NCBI GenBank assembly: GCA_045543555.1
Contig: JAZQMQ010000009.1
Coordinates: 62,001 to 126,000, forward strand
Origin: Colimorpha_A sp045543555
Lineage (GTDB): Bacteria; Bacillota; Clostridia; Oscillospirales; CAG-272
Direction: 5' to 3'
DNA length: 64,000 nt
Shown: positions 25,049-34,011 of the stretch, in pieces
Position numbering within the stretch: position 1 is the first letter of the stretch
Layout: every line of letters starts with the position of its first letter
The notes under the pieces: generated by a model
Told to the model about the DNA's origin: nothing
The model's database searches: none
Seen by the model: only the letters and a program-made list of their open reading frames with translations
Position numbers and translations under genes: made by a program

Positions 25049-25729
25049 ATGAAGGAAAAAAGAATTTTTTATACTGAGCTCGCCTACGTTGTGGGGATTA
25101 TGGTGTTGGCGCTCGGCACAGCATTTATGGAAAAGGCGAATTTCGGAATGTCGATGGTGGTAGCGCCGGCGTATATCATACATCTGAAGGTCGTAAAATT
25201 TCTACCGTTCTTTTCGTTTGGTATGTCGGAATACGTGTTTCAGGCGTTCCTTTTGCTTGTACTGTCGGTAATTTTTCGAAAATTCAAAAAAAGCTATATT
25301 TTCTCATTTGTAACAGCGTTTATATATGGAAACGTTCTTGACGGTATTATGTACTTGACCGGTCTGATCCGAGCTGACGGTATAATATGGCAAATTGTAT
25401 TCTATATCGCGGGACTTGTTATCTGCTCGGTCGGAGTTGCACTTTTGTTTCACACGTATTTGCCGCCCGAGGCATACGAGCTGTTTGTAAAAGAGCTCTC
25501 GGAAAAGACAAAAACGCCGATAGGTAAAACGAAAACGATATACGACTGCGTAAGCTGTGTTATAAGCATAATTTTATCGCTTGCCTTCTTCCGCACATTT
25601 GTGGGAATAAAATGGGGTACTGTCCTTTGCGCGTTGGTAAACGGCTGGATCATACATAATATAAGCCGTTTCCTTGATAATAAATTTGCATTTAAGGATG
25701 CCCTTAACTTGCGGTGTAAGCTTAAATAA
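25049..25729 (+). CDS. YitT/YczE-like integral membrane protein (DUF6198-like)
   Basis: 226 residues, starting at the ATG 6 nt after GGAG. Five to six hydrophobic segments. LALGTAFMEKANFGMSMVVAP near residue 17 and NVLDGIMYLTGL near 100 match the YczE/YyaS/YitT-like membrane family, which has no proven function. Strong own promoter and bidirectional terminator; monocistronic. Confidence 0.65.
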   Translation: MKEKRIFYTELAYVVGIMVLALGTAFMEKANFGMSMVVAPAYIIHLKVVKFLPFFSFGMSEYVFQAFLLLVLSVIFRKFKKSYIFSFVTAFIYGNVLDGIMYLTGLIRADGIIWQIVFYIAGLVICSVGVALLFHTYLPPEAYELFVKELSEKTKTPIGKTKTIYDCVSCVISIILSLAFFRTFVGIKWGTVLCALVNGWIIHNISRFLDNKFAFKDALNLRCKLK

Positions 25730-25732
25730 TTT

Positions 25733-25767
25733 AAAAACGGCAGAGGAATTTCCTCTGCCGTTTGTTT
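25733..25767. terminator. Bidirectional terminator between the YitT-like gene and rubrerythrin
   Basis: AACGGCAGAGGAA / TTCCTCTGCCGTT stem with A/T tracts on both sides; serves both convergent genes, though the rubrerythrin stop is about 65 nt away. Confidence 0.8.
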
Positions 25768-25830
25768 ACATCCGGTATGTGAAAATCGTTTTTAGGCGAT
25801 GTCGGGTGTATATATTTGATTTTTCATATA

Positions 25831-26415
25831 TTACTTGAAGTATCTCTTAAGAAGTCCCTCAAGAGCTCTGCCGTGGCGAGCCTCATCGCGAGCCATCTCG
25901 TGAACGGTGTCGTGGATAGCGTCGAGGTTGTTCTTCTTTGCGCACTTTGCAAGGTCAAACTTACCGGAGGTTGCGCCGTACTCGCAGTCAACTCTCCATG
26001 CAAGGTTATCCTTGGTGGTAGCCTTCATGTTGGGCTCGAGGTCCTCACCGAGAAGCTCAGCGAACTTTGCAGCGTGCTCAGCCTCTTCAAATGCTGCCTT
26101 TTCCCAGTAGAGACCGATCTCGGGATAGCCTTCTCTATGTGCGATTCTTGCCATGCAGAGATACATACCAACCTCAGCGCACTCGCCGTTGAAGTTAGCC
26201 ATGAGCTGCTCGAAGATGTACTTCTTGTCTTCCTCGGAGATGTCGGGGTTATTCTTAACAGTCTTAGCGTAGATGCCATACTCGTGTTCAGCAGCGAGAG
26301 CAGCGCCCTCTTCCATTACCTTAAACTTGGACGCGGGAACCTTACATACGGGGCACTTTTCGGGAGCAGCCTCTCCCTCGTGAACGTAACCACAAACAGT
26401 ACAAACGAATTTCAT
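25831..26415 (-). CDS. Reverse rubrerythrin (NADH peroxidase type)
   Basis: 194 residues with the rubredoxin-type Fe(Cys)4 site at the N terminus (CTVCGY, C5/C8, and CPVC near 21-24) followed by a four-helix ferritin-like diiron domain containing ECAEVGMY, EEAEH and ARDEARHG ligands. The domain order is reversed relative to classical rubrerythrin. Clostridial reverse rubrerythrins reduce H2O2 (and O2) with electrons from NADH via rubredoxin reductases. Located 38 nt downstream of perR, so probably co-transcribed and derepressed by peroxide. Confidence 0.92.
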   Translation of the reverse strand: MKFVCTVCGYVHEGEAAPEKCPVCKVPASKFKVMEEGAALAAEHEYGIYAKTVKNNPDISEEDKKYIFEQLMANFNGECAEVGMYLCMARIAHREGYPEIGLYWEKAAFEEAEHAAKFAELLGEDLEPNMKATTKDNLAWRVDCEYGATSGKFDLAKCAKKNNLDAIHDTVHEMARDEARHGRALEGLLKRYFK

Positions 26416-26453
26416 AATTTTTTCCTCACTTAAATTAAAGTATTTTTTGATTT

Positions 26454-26852
26454 TTATATATTATCGGATACTTGCGCACATTCGGGGCATAGTCCGATAA
26501 ATTCAACTATATGTCTTTCGACCTTGAAGCCGTTTAAGCCTTCGGCTTCTTTTTCAAGACCGTCGAGGTAGTTCATCTCGACGTCCTCGACCTTTCCGCA
26601 GTTCCTACATGACACGTGATAATGCTTTCTTGTGCCGTATTCATAGCGCAGGCTCGAATCGGGTGCATAAACTCTTTGTGCCTCCCCATCCTCCACTTCA
26701 CTTGACAGGATCCTGAATACAGTCGCCTGACTTATTGTTGGATATTTTTCGTGGATGTAGTCGTAGACCTTCGCGGGGGTTGGATGAGTTCCGTGAAGCT
26801 CCTTTAACGCCTCAAGAACTATTGATTTTTGAATTGTGTTTCGTTTTTTCAA
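26454..26852 (-). CDS. perR: Fur-family regulator, PerR-like
   Basis: 132 residues from a TTG start (GGAGGTG 7 nt upstream). Winged helix with ISQATVFRILS (recognition helix) at 38-48; HYHVSCRNCGKVEDVE provides histidine ligands and the first zinc CxxC; CPEC near the C terminus is the second pair. PerR is chosen over Fur or Zur because of the linked rubrerythrin; the regulatory H/D metal site cannot be confirmed without alignment. Cytosolic peroxide sensor that represses detoxification genes, likely its own operon. Confidence 0.8.
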   Translation of the reverse strand: MKKRNTIQKSIVLEALKELHGTHPTPAKVYDYIHEKYPTISQATVFRILSSEVEDGEAQRVYAPDSSLRYEYGTRKHYHVSCRNCGKVEDVEMNYLDGLEKEAEGLNGFKVERHIVEFIGLCPECAQVSDNI

Positions 26853-26875
26853 TTACTCACCTCCGTGCTATTGAT

Positions 26876-26904
26876 ATTATATACTAATAAGAAACAATTG
26901 TCAA
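26876..26904 (-). promoter_or_regulatory. Promoter of perR-rubrerythrin
   Basis: Minus strand TTGACA, 17 nt, TATAAT. The spacer and -10 (TTATTAGTATATAAT) resemble a loose PerR box (TTATAATNATTATAA), compatible with autoregulation. Confidence 0.7.
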
Positions 26905-27057
26905 TAGGTTTTTAAAAATTTTTTTAAAAATTTTTTCTTGTCACAATACACAGTTTTTTCCTCCCATTTTGTGCAAGTAAACGAAATGTAACACCGCTCA
27001 TATTTTAGCAATATATTTATTATGTGATGATAATAGAAAAATTTAAGGAGGTTTGTT

Positions 27058-27411
27058 ATGAAAAAAATTTTATGCATTATTCTCACTTTGATCATGATTT
27101 CAATATTATCGTCCTGCGCGCATAGAAAATCACCAAATACGGCACCCTCCGACACAGAAGACGTGATGGAGGAAAACACACTCACCTCTCCCGAAAGCAG
27201 CAATAATCCCGAAACGTCCGAAAAGCCTCCCAAGGTTACTGAGGAGCTTCCACCGGTCAATGATGAACGATTATGTACTCACAAATTAGATACAATCGAC
27301 TTGGAACACCTCATCCGTCATTTTCTTACGAAAATGCCACCTTCCCCAGTGGTGGAAGGTGGCAACCGAAGATTGACGGATGAGGTGTTTCAAGCTAATG
27401 CATATATTTAG
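27058..27411 (+). CDS. Short lipoprotein whose 3' end is a dispersed repeat
   Basis: 117 residues. Signal peptide with lipobox ILSSC (C20), then an acidic Ser/Pro/Glu-rich region (22-75). From about residue 82 on, the reading frame is entirely encoded by the 93-bp repeat at 27301-27393, giving an unnatural basic tail. I infer that the element inserted into a longer lipoprotein gene and truncated it; no continuation is recognisable downstream. SD AAGGAGG. It could still be expressed as a short surface peptide. Confidence 0.55.
   Translation: MKKILCIILTLIMISILSSCAHRKSPNTAPSDTEDVMEENTLTSPESSNNPETSEKPPKVTEELPPVNDERLCTHKLDTIDLEHLIRHFLTKMPPSPVVEGGNRRLTDEVFQANAYI
27301..27393. repeat. 93-bp dispersed element with 20-bp terminal inverted repeats
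   Basis: Ends TTGGAACACCTCATCCGTCA and its near-perfect inverse (TTGAAACACC...). The interior carries ATTTTC/GAAAAT and CCACCTTCC/GGAAGGTGG pairs, so the whole forms a long cruciform. The same left half recurs at 49148-49210. No transposase and no clear target duplication. The sequence type appears, from memory, in many related gut Firmicutes. Confidence 0.75.
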
Positions 27412-27474
27412 CCTTCACCAATCGGGGAAGGCTAAAATCTGTCTTTGTCGGTCCCCAACGCTTTGTTGGGGACC
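27411..27474. repeat. Two further hairpins after the 93-bp element
   Basis: GCCTTCACCAATCGGGGAAGGC (27411-27432), related to the end of the 49148 repeat, and the perfect 10-bp stem GGTCCCCAAC / GTTGGGGACC (27450-27474). The second ends 7 nt from the aroF stop codon but has no U run on the minus strand, so its value as the aro terminator is doubtful. Confidence 0.55.
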
Positions 27475-27480
27475 GCTTTA

Positions 27481-28509
27481 TTAGAGTGTATCCGCTATGT
27501 CGAGTATAAGCTTTTCGGTCTTTTCCCAGCCGAGACAGGGGTCGGTTATGGATTTGCCGTAAACGTTTTCGCCGATCTTCTGGCAACCGTCCTCGATGTA
27601 GCTTTCGATCATAAGACCCTTAACGTAGGAACGGATGTCGGCGCTGTGTCTCATTGAGTGAAGGACCTCTTTTGCAATTCTTATCTGCTCAAGGTGCTGC
27701 TTGCCCGAATTTGCGTGGTTTGTGTCGATAAGTACCGCCATATTCTGAAGACTCTTTGAGCTGTATGCGTCGTAGAGAGAGATAAGATCCTCGTAATGAT
27801 AGTTCGGGTGTGATCTTCCGTGCTCGTCAACATAACCGCGGAGGATCGCGTGGGAAAGTGAATTTCCAAGTGACTTTACCTCCCAGCCGCGATAAATGAA
27901 CGTGTGGGAATTCTGTGCGGCGGTTATGGAATTGAGCATTATGGAAATGTCACCCGAAGTGGGGTTCTTCATGCCGCAGGGAATGTCGAGACCGCTTGCA
28001 CAAAGGCGGTGCTGCTGGTCCTCCACACTTCTTGCACCAACCGCAACGTAGGAAAGCACGTCGGAGAGGTATCTGTGATTTTCTGGATAGAGCATTTCAT
28101 CAGCGCAGGAGAAGCCTGTTTCTGCTAAAGCTCTCATATGCAGAGAACGAATTGAAAGTAATCCCTTGAGCATATCGGGGCGCTCGTTGGGGTTAGGCTG
28201 ATGAAGCATACCCTTGTAGCCCTCACCTGTTGTTCTCGGTTTATTTGTGTAGATACGGGGAACTATAACTATTTTATCCGAAACTCTGTCCTGAACGGTA
28301 CGCAGACGGCTTATGTAATCGATCACCGAATCCTCGTTGTCTGCGGAGCAGGGCCCGATAACGAGCAGAAATTTATTTGATTCTCCCGTGAAGATCTTTC
28401 TTATCTCCTCGTCCTCTCTTGCCTTGATTTGAGCAAGCTCGGGAGAAAGAGGGTATTGCTCCTTTATGTCCTTCGGAATGGGTAACTTGCGGTAAAATTC
28501 CATATTCAT
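27481..28509 (-). CDS. aroF: 3-deoxy-7-phosphoheptulonate (DAHP) synthase, AroF/G/H type
   Basis: 342 residues from the ATG at 28509 (AAAGGA 9 nt upstream, overlapping the tyrA stop). Class I-alpha motifs: VIGPCSAD near 50, KPRTTGEGYKGM (PEP/metal site), GARSVEDQQHR, GMKNPTSGD and TNHANSGK near 260. Condenses PEP with erythrose-4-phosphate, the first step of the shikimate pathway; members are usually feedback-inhibited by one aromatic amino acid. Last gene of the aro operon. Confidence 0.92.
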   Translation of the reverse strand: MNMEFYRKLPIPKDIKEQYPLSPELAQIKAREDEEIRKIFTGESNKFLLVIGPCSADNEDSVIDYISRLRTVQDRVSDKIVIVPRIYTNKPRTTGEGYKGMLHQPNPNERPDMLKGLLSIRSLHMRALAETGFSCADEMLYPENHRYLSDVLSYVAVGARSVEDQQHRLCASGLDIPCGMKNPTSGDISIMLNSITAAQNSHTFIYRGWEVKSLGNSLSHAILRGYVDEHGRSHPNYHYEDLISLYDAYSSKSLQNMAVLIDTNHANSGKQHLEQIRIAKEVLHSMRHSADIRSYVKGLMIESYIEDGCQKIGENVYGKSITDPCLGWEKTEKLILDIADTL

Positions 28510-28516
28510 AGCAGTA

Positions 28517-29377
28517 TCATCCTTTCTTATCAAATTTATCTCGTCTTACCGTGGATTCGATCATCATTTTTTTCATTGCATCCACGTTTGAATTATCTAT
28601 CATATCGCGAAGCGACTTGAATTGCTCGGAGAACAGATCCATCTGCTCAAGCAGAGCGTCCTTGTTCATCATAAAGAGCTCACTCCACATATTTTCATTG
28701 ATATGCGCGATTCGAGTGAGGTCGCGGAAGGAGTTACCCGTGTAGTCCTCTATATTTTCAAGATCGTTGCAGGTCATAAGAACGATCGCAAGACAATGGG
28801 CAAGCTGCGAAACGAATGCAATCATTTCATCGTGTTTCTCGGGAGAGAGAACCGAAATTCTCGCAAAACCGATCTCTTCCCCTAACTTCTTTACCGCTTC
28901 GATGTTCTCGGGAGTGTTTTTTGCGGTCGGTGTTACTATGTAGTTTGCTTCTGAAATATTCACACCGGCGCTGTTTTGCACTCCGTATACCTCGCGTCCT
29001 GCCATGGGGTGCGCGGGGACAAATTCCACGTCGGGACGGAGCATATCCTGAATTTTATAGACTACCGAGGTCTTGACACCCGTTACGTCTGTAATAATTG
29101 CGCCCGAACGGAGAAGATGCTGATTATCTCTTATCCAATCTATAAACACGTTGGGATAGAGACCGAATACGACAAGCTCCGCTTTGCCGATCATTTCGGG
29201 ATCGAGTGAGGTTGTTCCTTCGTCGATTATGCCGTTTTCAAGTGCGTAAGCGATCGATGAATCCGATCTTGTTATTGCGGATACGTGGTATCCCTTTTTC
29301 TTTAATCCTATAGCGTAGGCTCCGCCCATAAGACCGAGACCTACAATCAGTACGTTTACTTTGCTGTTTAATTCCAT
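28517..29377 (-). CDS. tyrA: Prephenate dehydrogenase
   Basis: 286 residues. N-terminal Rossmann motif VLIVGLGLMGGAYA for NAD(P)+, then FVPAHPMAGRE with the catalytic histidine segment and FVSQLAHCLAIVL of the TyrA dimer domain. No ACT domain, so a short, possibly feedback-resistant form. Oxidatively decarboxylates prephenate to 4-hydroxyphenylpyruvate for tyrosine. Stop codon lies 7 nt before aroF; 66 nt separate it from aroA. Confidence 0.9.
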   Translation of the reverse strand: MELNSKVNVLIVGLGLMGGAYAIGLKKKGYHVSAITRSDSSIAYALENGIIDEGTTSLDPEMIGKAELVVFGLYPNVFIDWIRDNQHLLRSGAIITDVTGVKTSVVYKIQDMLRPDVEFVPAHPMAGREVYGVQNSAGVNISEANYIVTPTAKNTPENIEAVKKLGEEIGFARISVLSPEKHDEMIAFVSQLAHCLAIVLMTCNDLENIEDYTGNSFRDLTRIAHINENMWSELFMMNKDALLEQMDLFSEQFKSLRDMIDNSNVDAMKKMMIESTVRRDKFDKKG

Positions 29378-29443
29378 TTGATAAAGGTTTCCTTTTGGTT
29401 GCTGAATGCTGTTGGGCAGGCAGATATGAAATATGCCCTGCTG

Positions 29444-30646
29444 TTATATTTTGATTTTCTCAAGTCCGCTCAGAATATCAAAGAAGTCGGGGAAGGATTT
29501 GCTGACTGCCTCAGCTCCTTCGATTTCTCCGCCGACGAGAGTGAGAATAACGGCGCACGCCATAACGATACGGTGGTCATTGTGACCGTTAAGGGCGGTT
29601 ACGGGGGACATGAGCTCTTTTGGTGCATGAACGGTGATCTCGTTTTCATTAAGGTCCACCTTAACACCCAGCTTGTTAAGCTCCTCTGCCATTGCCGCGC
29701 CTCTGTCAGATTCTTTTATCTTGAGGCGATCTGTGTTTGTGAGAGTAACTCCGTTCATTGCCGCTCCGACCGCCATAAGCACCGGAGCAAGATCGGGGCA
29801 ATCTGCAATATCGATCACAGGATGGCTTCTTCCGAGCCTTCCGAGCAGTCTTTTTATAACCGAGTCTCCCTGAAGGGTGTCCTTTTGCAGTCCCTCCACC
29901 TCGATCTCGGAGCCGAGAGCGTTGAGGGCAAGGAAGAATGCGGCATTTGACCAATCCCCCTCAACCTCTGATTCACGGCAAAGGTACTTTTGCTTTCCGG
30001 GGATAATAATTTTATTGTCTTCCGTAACAGAAACGTTTATTCCGAACTCATTCAATGCAAGTACGGTCATCGCAATATATGATGCCGACATTACAGGCGG
30101 AGTAAGCTCAATAACGCTAAATGTATCTGTTAATGGAAGCGCAAACATAAGTCCGCTTACAAATTGGCTTGAAATATCGCCTCTTAATCTGAAATGTCCG
30201 CTTTCAAGGGGGCCTTTAATGGTGAGGGAGGTGTTTTCAAGGACGTAATCAAGCCCCTGAAAAACGCATATCTGCTCATATGGCTCGAGAGGGCGGGACA
30301 TAAGACGTTCGCTTCCGGTCATTTTTCCTTCTTTTTCACAAAGAAGCGCTATTGGAATGAAGAAACGGAGAGTGCTTCCGCTTTCGCGACAAGGGAAAAC
30401 AGCCTCGGATCTTTTTTTTGGATCGATACCGTAAACGGTAACGGTCTGTCCGTCCTTTTCCCATTTGGCGCCCATGGCGGCAATACAGTCGAGGGTTGCT
30501 TTCATATCCTCTGACTCGGATATTCCGTGAATTATACTTTTTCCCTCCGCCAACGCGGCGCAGATAAGTCTGCGATGGGCGGCACTCTTTGACGGAGGCG
30601 CCTTTACCGTGCCTGCATAGGCGGTTTTTTCGATCTTTACTTTCAT
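29444..30646 (-). CDS. aroA: 3-phosphoshikimate 1-carboxyvinyltransferase (EPSP synthase)
   Basis: 400 residues. APPSKSAAHR near 16 (substrate phosphate-binding Lys/Ser), CRESGSTLRF near 90 (shikimate-3-phosphate and PEP contacts), LKIKESDRGAAM near 310 and GHNDHRIVMA near 350 are EPSP synthase signatures. Transfers enolpyruvate from PEP to shikimate-3-phosphate. Its ATG overlaps the aroEK stop (TAATG), implying translational coupling. Confidence 0.93.
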   Translation of the reverse strand: MKVKIEKTAYAGTVKAPPSKSAAHRRLICAALAEGKSIIHGISESEDMKATLDCIAAMGAKWEKDGQTVTVYGIDPKKRSEAVFPCRESGSTLRFFIPIALLCEKEGKMTGSERLMSRPLEPYEQICVFQGLDYVLENTSLTIKGPLESGHFRLRGDISSQFVSGLMFALPLTDTFSVIELTPPVMSASYIAMTVLALNEFGINVSVTEDNKIIIPGKQKYLCRESEVEGDWSNAAFFLALNALGSEIEVEGLQKDTLQGDSVIKRLLGRLGRSHPVIDIADCPDLAPVLMAVGAAMNGVTLTNTDRLKIKESDRGAAMAEELNKLGVKVDLNENEITVHAPKELMSPVTALNGHNDHRIVMACAVILTLVGGEIEGAEAVSKSFPDFFDILSGLEKIKI

Positions 30647-31890
30647 TATCTAATATCTTTCAGCTTTTCAATTATATCGTCTGCCACTTCGTTTACGCTG
30701 CCGTTACCGCAGATGCAAATATCGCGCACACTGCTGTATATCGGGTATCTGTCATTATACTTCTTTGTAAGCGCGTCTATATCCGAGGTAAGAGGTCTGT
30801 CGGAGGTCGGTATAAGCAGATCAAGATCTCTGTCTATGAAAACGAGAACTCCGTTTGCGCGGAGAAGGTCGGTATTGCTTTCGCGGAGAACCGCTCCGCC
30901 GCCGGTTGCGATAACGGCACCCGAAATTCCCTGCGAAAGCGATCTGATCGCCTCGCTTTCAAGATCCCTGAAATGCTCTTCTCCATATTTTTTAAATATT
31001 TCGGGAATGGTCATTCCGCTGTTTTTTGTAATCTCCTCGTCGGTATCGTAAAAACTGCATCCGAGAAGCTCGCAAAGGCGCTTACCAATGCTGCTTTTTC
31101 CGCAGGACGGCATACCGATGAGCACTATGTTTTGCTTTTCGCTTAAAATTTCGGAATAAACTCTGTCGGTGATCTCGGTATCTGTTTCTGTTCCGAAAAA
31201 GTGTCCGTAAGCCTCAACAGCCTGACCGACCAGCATATATAAGCCGCCCTCGGCGGCAATGCCAAGCCTTTTTGCTTCCCTGATGAGAGGGGTGCGGAGA
31301 GGGTTATATATTACGTCGATCACGCCCTCAAGCTTATGAAAGGGCGTAAGTCTTACAGGCGTATCAAAATCATTCGGATACATTCCGCAGGGGGTACAGT
31401 TAATTATAAATGCTGCATCGGTGTGACTGTCATACATTTCTTCATATGTGATACAGTCATCCTTTTGAGCTCTGCTCACCGTAAGGATCTCTTTAGCTCC
31501 CAGATGCTTACATACCGCCTTGGCGGTTAAGGACGTTCCTCCTGTGCCTAAAACGAGAACCTTACCGTGAAGGCTTTTCGTGACCCTTAAAATGAGATTT
31601 TTAAGACCGTAAAAATCGGTATTGTAACCGTAAAGGATTCCGTTTTTGTTAACAACGGTATTCACCGCCCCGATGGCTTTTGCTTCATCGCTGATCACGT
31701 CAAGGTATGGGATAACCGCTTTTTTATAGGGGATCGTTACGTTTATGGCCGAAAAGTCCTTGTCAGTCATAAATTTGTCCAGCGAGCTTTTCTGTATTTC
31801 CCTAAGCTCGTAGGGATAATCCCCGATTTTTTTGTGTATCTCGGGAGAAAAGCTGTGTCCCAGCTTTTCTCCTATAAGACCGTATTTCAT
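30646..31890 (-). CDS. aroEK: Shikimate dehydrogenase-shikimate kinase fusion
   Basis: 414 residues. Residues 1-240 are AroE: KLGHSFSPEIHKK substrate loop, NVTIPYKKAVI with the catalytic lysine, VLGTGGTSLTAKA NADP-binding loop. Residues 250-414 are AroK: GMPSCGKSSIGKRL P-loop, DTDEEI, FRDLESE and ATGGGAVLR shikimate-binding motifs. A bifunctional enzyme catalysing two steps (3-dehydroshikimate to shikimate to shikimate-3-phosphate). Fusion supported by an uninterrupted frame of normal length for both domains. Overlaps aroC by 4 nt. Confidence 0.93.
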   Translation of the reverse strand: MKYGLIGEKLGHSFSPEIHKKIGDYPYELREIQKSSLDKFMTDKDFSAINVTIPYKKAVIPYLDVISDEAKAIGAVNTVVNKNGILYGYNTDFYGLKNLILRVTKSLHGKVLVLGTGGTSLTAKAVCKHLGAKEILTVSRAQKDDCITYEEMYDSHTDAAFIINCTPCGMYPNDFDTPVRLTPFHKLEGVIDVIYNPLRTPLIREAKRLGIAAEGGLYMLVGQAVEAYGHFFGTETDTEITDRVYSEILSEKQNIVLIGMPSCGKSSIGKRLCELLGCSFYDTDEEITKNSGMTIPEIFKKYGEEHFRDLESEAIRSLSQGISGAVIATGGGAVLRESNTDLLRANGVLVFIDRDLDLLIPTSDRPLTSDIDALTKKYNDRYPIYSSVRDICICGNGSVNEVADDIIEKLKDIR

Positions 31891-32984
31891 ATTTTTTTAT
31901 TCCTCGGCGCACTTCCGTCACGTGTGGTGATTATGTCGAGAATTGCAATGGCTGTACAGGCATTAACAACGTGTGCGGCACGGTGAACGATACATGGATC
32001 GTGTCTGCCGTGAATGGAGAGGCTTTTTTCTTCATTATTTCGCATATCAACGGTGCTCTGCTCGCGGGCAATAGACGGAGTCGGTCTGACGGTTACCGAG
32101 AAAATTATGGGCATACCGTTTGTAATTCCGCCGTTTATTCCGCCGCTGTTGTTGCTTGCCGTTACGATCATTTCATTTTCGACTGTGAAGGGATCGTTAG
32201 CCGTGCTTCCTTTCAATTTTGAAAAATCCTCACCTGCGCCAAAGCTGACCGCCTTTACACCGGGGATTGAGAAAAGAACGTGAGAAAGCAAGCCCTCGAC
32301 AGTGTCGAACCAAGGCTCACCGTAACCGCCGCCAATTCCAATAACTGCGGTCTCAAGAGCTCCTCCGATACTGTCAAGATCCTTTTTAGTCTCTTCGATA
32401 AGAGCTTTCATTTTTTCGCCCTGCTCACGGCTTATTACGGGGAAGATCTCCTCCTTCAGAGCAGGAAGCTCATCATTGAGGCTTGAAAAGGGAGCGTCGT
32501 ATATATTTCCAATGTTTTTTATATGTGTTCCGATGGTTATTCCTTCTTGTGCAAGGGCTGATTCCGCAATAGCTCCCGCCGCGACGATTGCAGCGGTAAC
32601 TCTTCCCGAAAAATGTCCGCCTCCGCGGTAGTCCTGATAACCGCCGTACTTAAGATATGCGGTGAGGTCGGCATGGGAGGGGCGGGGAAGGAATTTCAGC
32701 TCGTCATAATCGGAGCTTTTTTTCGAAGTATTGGGAATAACGATACAGACGGGTGTTCCCGTTGTATAGCCTTCAAAAACTCCGCTTACGATGCTGAATT
32801 CGTCAGCCTCCTGACGCGAAGTTGAGATGCTGCCTGAAGGACGGCGAAGGGCAAGTCTTTTCTTTATAAAATCGGTATCGACCTTTATCCCCGCGCGCAA
32901 TCCGTCGAGAATGGCAACGAGTGCCTCTCCGTGACTTTCACCGCTTATGGTAAGGGTAACGCTGTTTCCGAATGTGTTCTTCAT
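31887..32984 (-). CDS. aroC: Chorismate synthase
   Basis: 365 residues. SGESHGEALVAILDG near 13 and RPSHADLTAYLKYG, followed by DYRGGGHFSGR, are chorismate synthase signature patterns that bind FMN and EPSP; the C-terminal HGRHDPCIVHRA is also diagnostic. Makes chorismate by anti-1,4 elimination with reduced FMN. 15 nt after aroB; its stop overlaps the aroEK start (ATGA). Confidence 0.95.
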   Translation of the reverse strand: MKNTFGNSVTLTISGESHGEALVAILDGLRAGIKVDTDFIKKRLALRRPSGSISTSRQEADEFSIVSGVFEGYTTGTPVCIVIPNTSKKSSDYDELKFLPRPSHADLTAYLKYGGYQDYRGGGHFSGRVTAAIVAAGAIAESALAQEGITIGTHIKNIGNIYDAPFSSLNDELPALKEEIFPVISREQGEKMKALIEETKKDLDSIGGALETAVIGIGGGYGEPWFDTVEGLLSHVLFSIPGVKAVSFGAGEDFSKLKGSTANDPFTVENEMIVTASNNSGGINGGITNGMPIIFSVTVRPTPSIAREQSTVDMRNNEEKSLSIHGRHDPCIVHRAAHVVNACTAIAILDIITTRDGSAPRNKKI

Positions 32985-32999
32985 ATTTTCCTCCGATGA

Positions 33000-34001
33000 T
33001 TATTTATCGGTTAAAAGAGATGAAATATCGTTTAAGGTAACTTTTTTAACGGAAAATTCTCCGACACGGTCAACGAATACCGCGTCAAGAGTGTTTCCCT
33101 GTGATTTTTTGTCGTGGGAAATTGCAGTCAAAGCCTTTTCTCTGTCGAAGTCGGCTTCGGTGGGCAGGTTCAGATTCTTAAGTACGGGTATCAACCGTGC
33201 TTTAACATCGGGGGAGCACATATAAGTCATACCGAGAGCAACGCACTCGCCGTGATAGAGATCCATACCCAGACTTTCGATGCCGTGACCTACGGTATGA
33301 CCGAAATTGAGCACCTTTCTTAGTCCCGTTTCCTTTTCGTCCTTTTCAACTACTGCTATTTTAAGAGCAACGCTTCGCGTGATTATGTCTTCAAGCTCCT
33401 CTGAAACGTTTCCGTTTTCAAGCTTTTCAAAAAGCTCAATGTCAAAGGTAAGAGCCATCTTTACAGCTTCGGATAGTCCGTTTGATATCTGTCGGGGAGG
33501 AAGTGTCTTAAGGAGAACCACGTCGATGATAACCCCGTTTGGCTGCTTAAAAGCTCCGATTATATTCTTTATTCCGTCGAGATTAACTCCCGTTTTTCCG
33601 CCTACAGAGGAATCCACTTGAGAAAGCACGGTGGTTGGAATATTGTAGAAATCAACGCCTCTCATATAGCAAGAGGAGGCAAATCCTGCAAGATCTCCCA
33701 CAACTCCGCCTCCAACCGCAACGACACAGTCGTGACGGTCAAAGCCCAACTCCATCATTTTGCGGTTTATCTCGGTAACGGTGTTGACCGTCTTGCTGGT
33801 TTCACCCTGCGGGAAGGTGAAGATATGTGCCTCTTTACACATTGAAGCAAGCGTTTTTGAATATTCTGCGGGGACACCGTCATCGGTAACTATCATTACC
33901 CTGCGATTAAGGTTAAAAAGCTCGTTTGCACGAGATGCAAGACCTGCTCCTACATATATGTTGTAGCTGTTTTCACCTAAATTAACGTGAAGTGTTTTCA
34001 T
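33000..34001 (-). CDS. aroB: 3-dehydroquinate synthase
   Basis: 333 residues. VGGGVVGDLAGFASSCYMRG (NAD-binding core), PTTVLSQVDSSVGGKTGVN and metal ligands in LNFGHTVGHGIES and YHGECVALGM. Converts DAHP to 3-dehydroquinate in the cytosol with NAD+ and Zn or Co. Follows pheA by 10 nt. Confidence 0.94.
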   Translation of the reverse strand: MKTLHVNLGENSYNIYVGAGLASRANELFNLNRRVMIVTDDGVPAEYSKTLASMCKEAHIFTFPQGETSKTVNTVTEINRKMMELGFDRHDCVVAVGGGVVGDLAGFASSCYMRGVDFYNIPTTVLSQVDSSVGGKTGVNLDGIKNIIGAFKQPNGVIIDVVLLKTLPPRQISNGLSEAVKMALTFDIELFEKLENGNVSEELEDIITRSVALKIAVVEKDEKETGLRKVLNFGHTVGHGIESLGMDLYHGECVALGMTYMCSPDVKARLIPVLKNLNLPTEADFDREKALTAISHDKKSQGNTLDAVFVDRVGEFSVKKVTLNDISSLLTDK

Positions 34002-34011
34002 TATTAATTCC

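Noticed and set aside
25816..26433. 205-codon open frame on the plus strand
   Set aside because: Antisense to rubrerythrin, whose motifs are unmistakable.
27301..27393. IS element with transposase
   Set aside because: Only 93 bp with inverted ends; no coding capacity for a transposase and none nearby.
27450..27474. Intrinsic terminator of the aro operon
   Set aside because: The 10-bp stem is strong, but no U run follows on the minus strand; listed only as a repeat hairpin.
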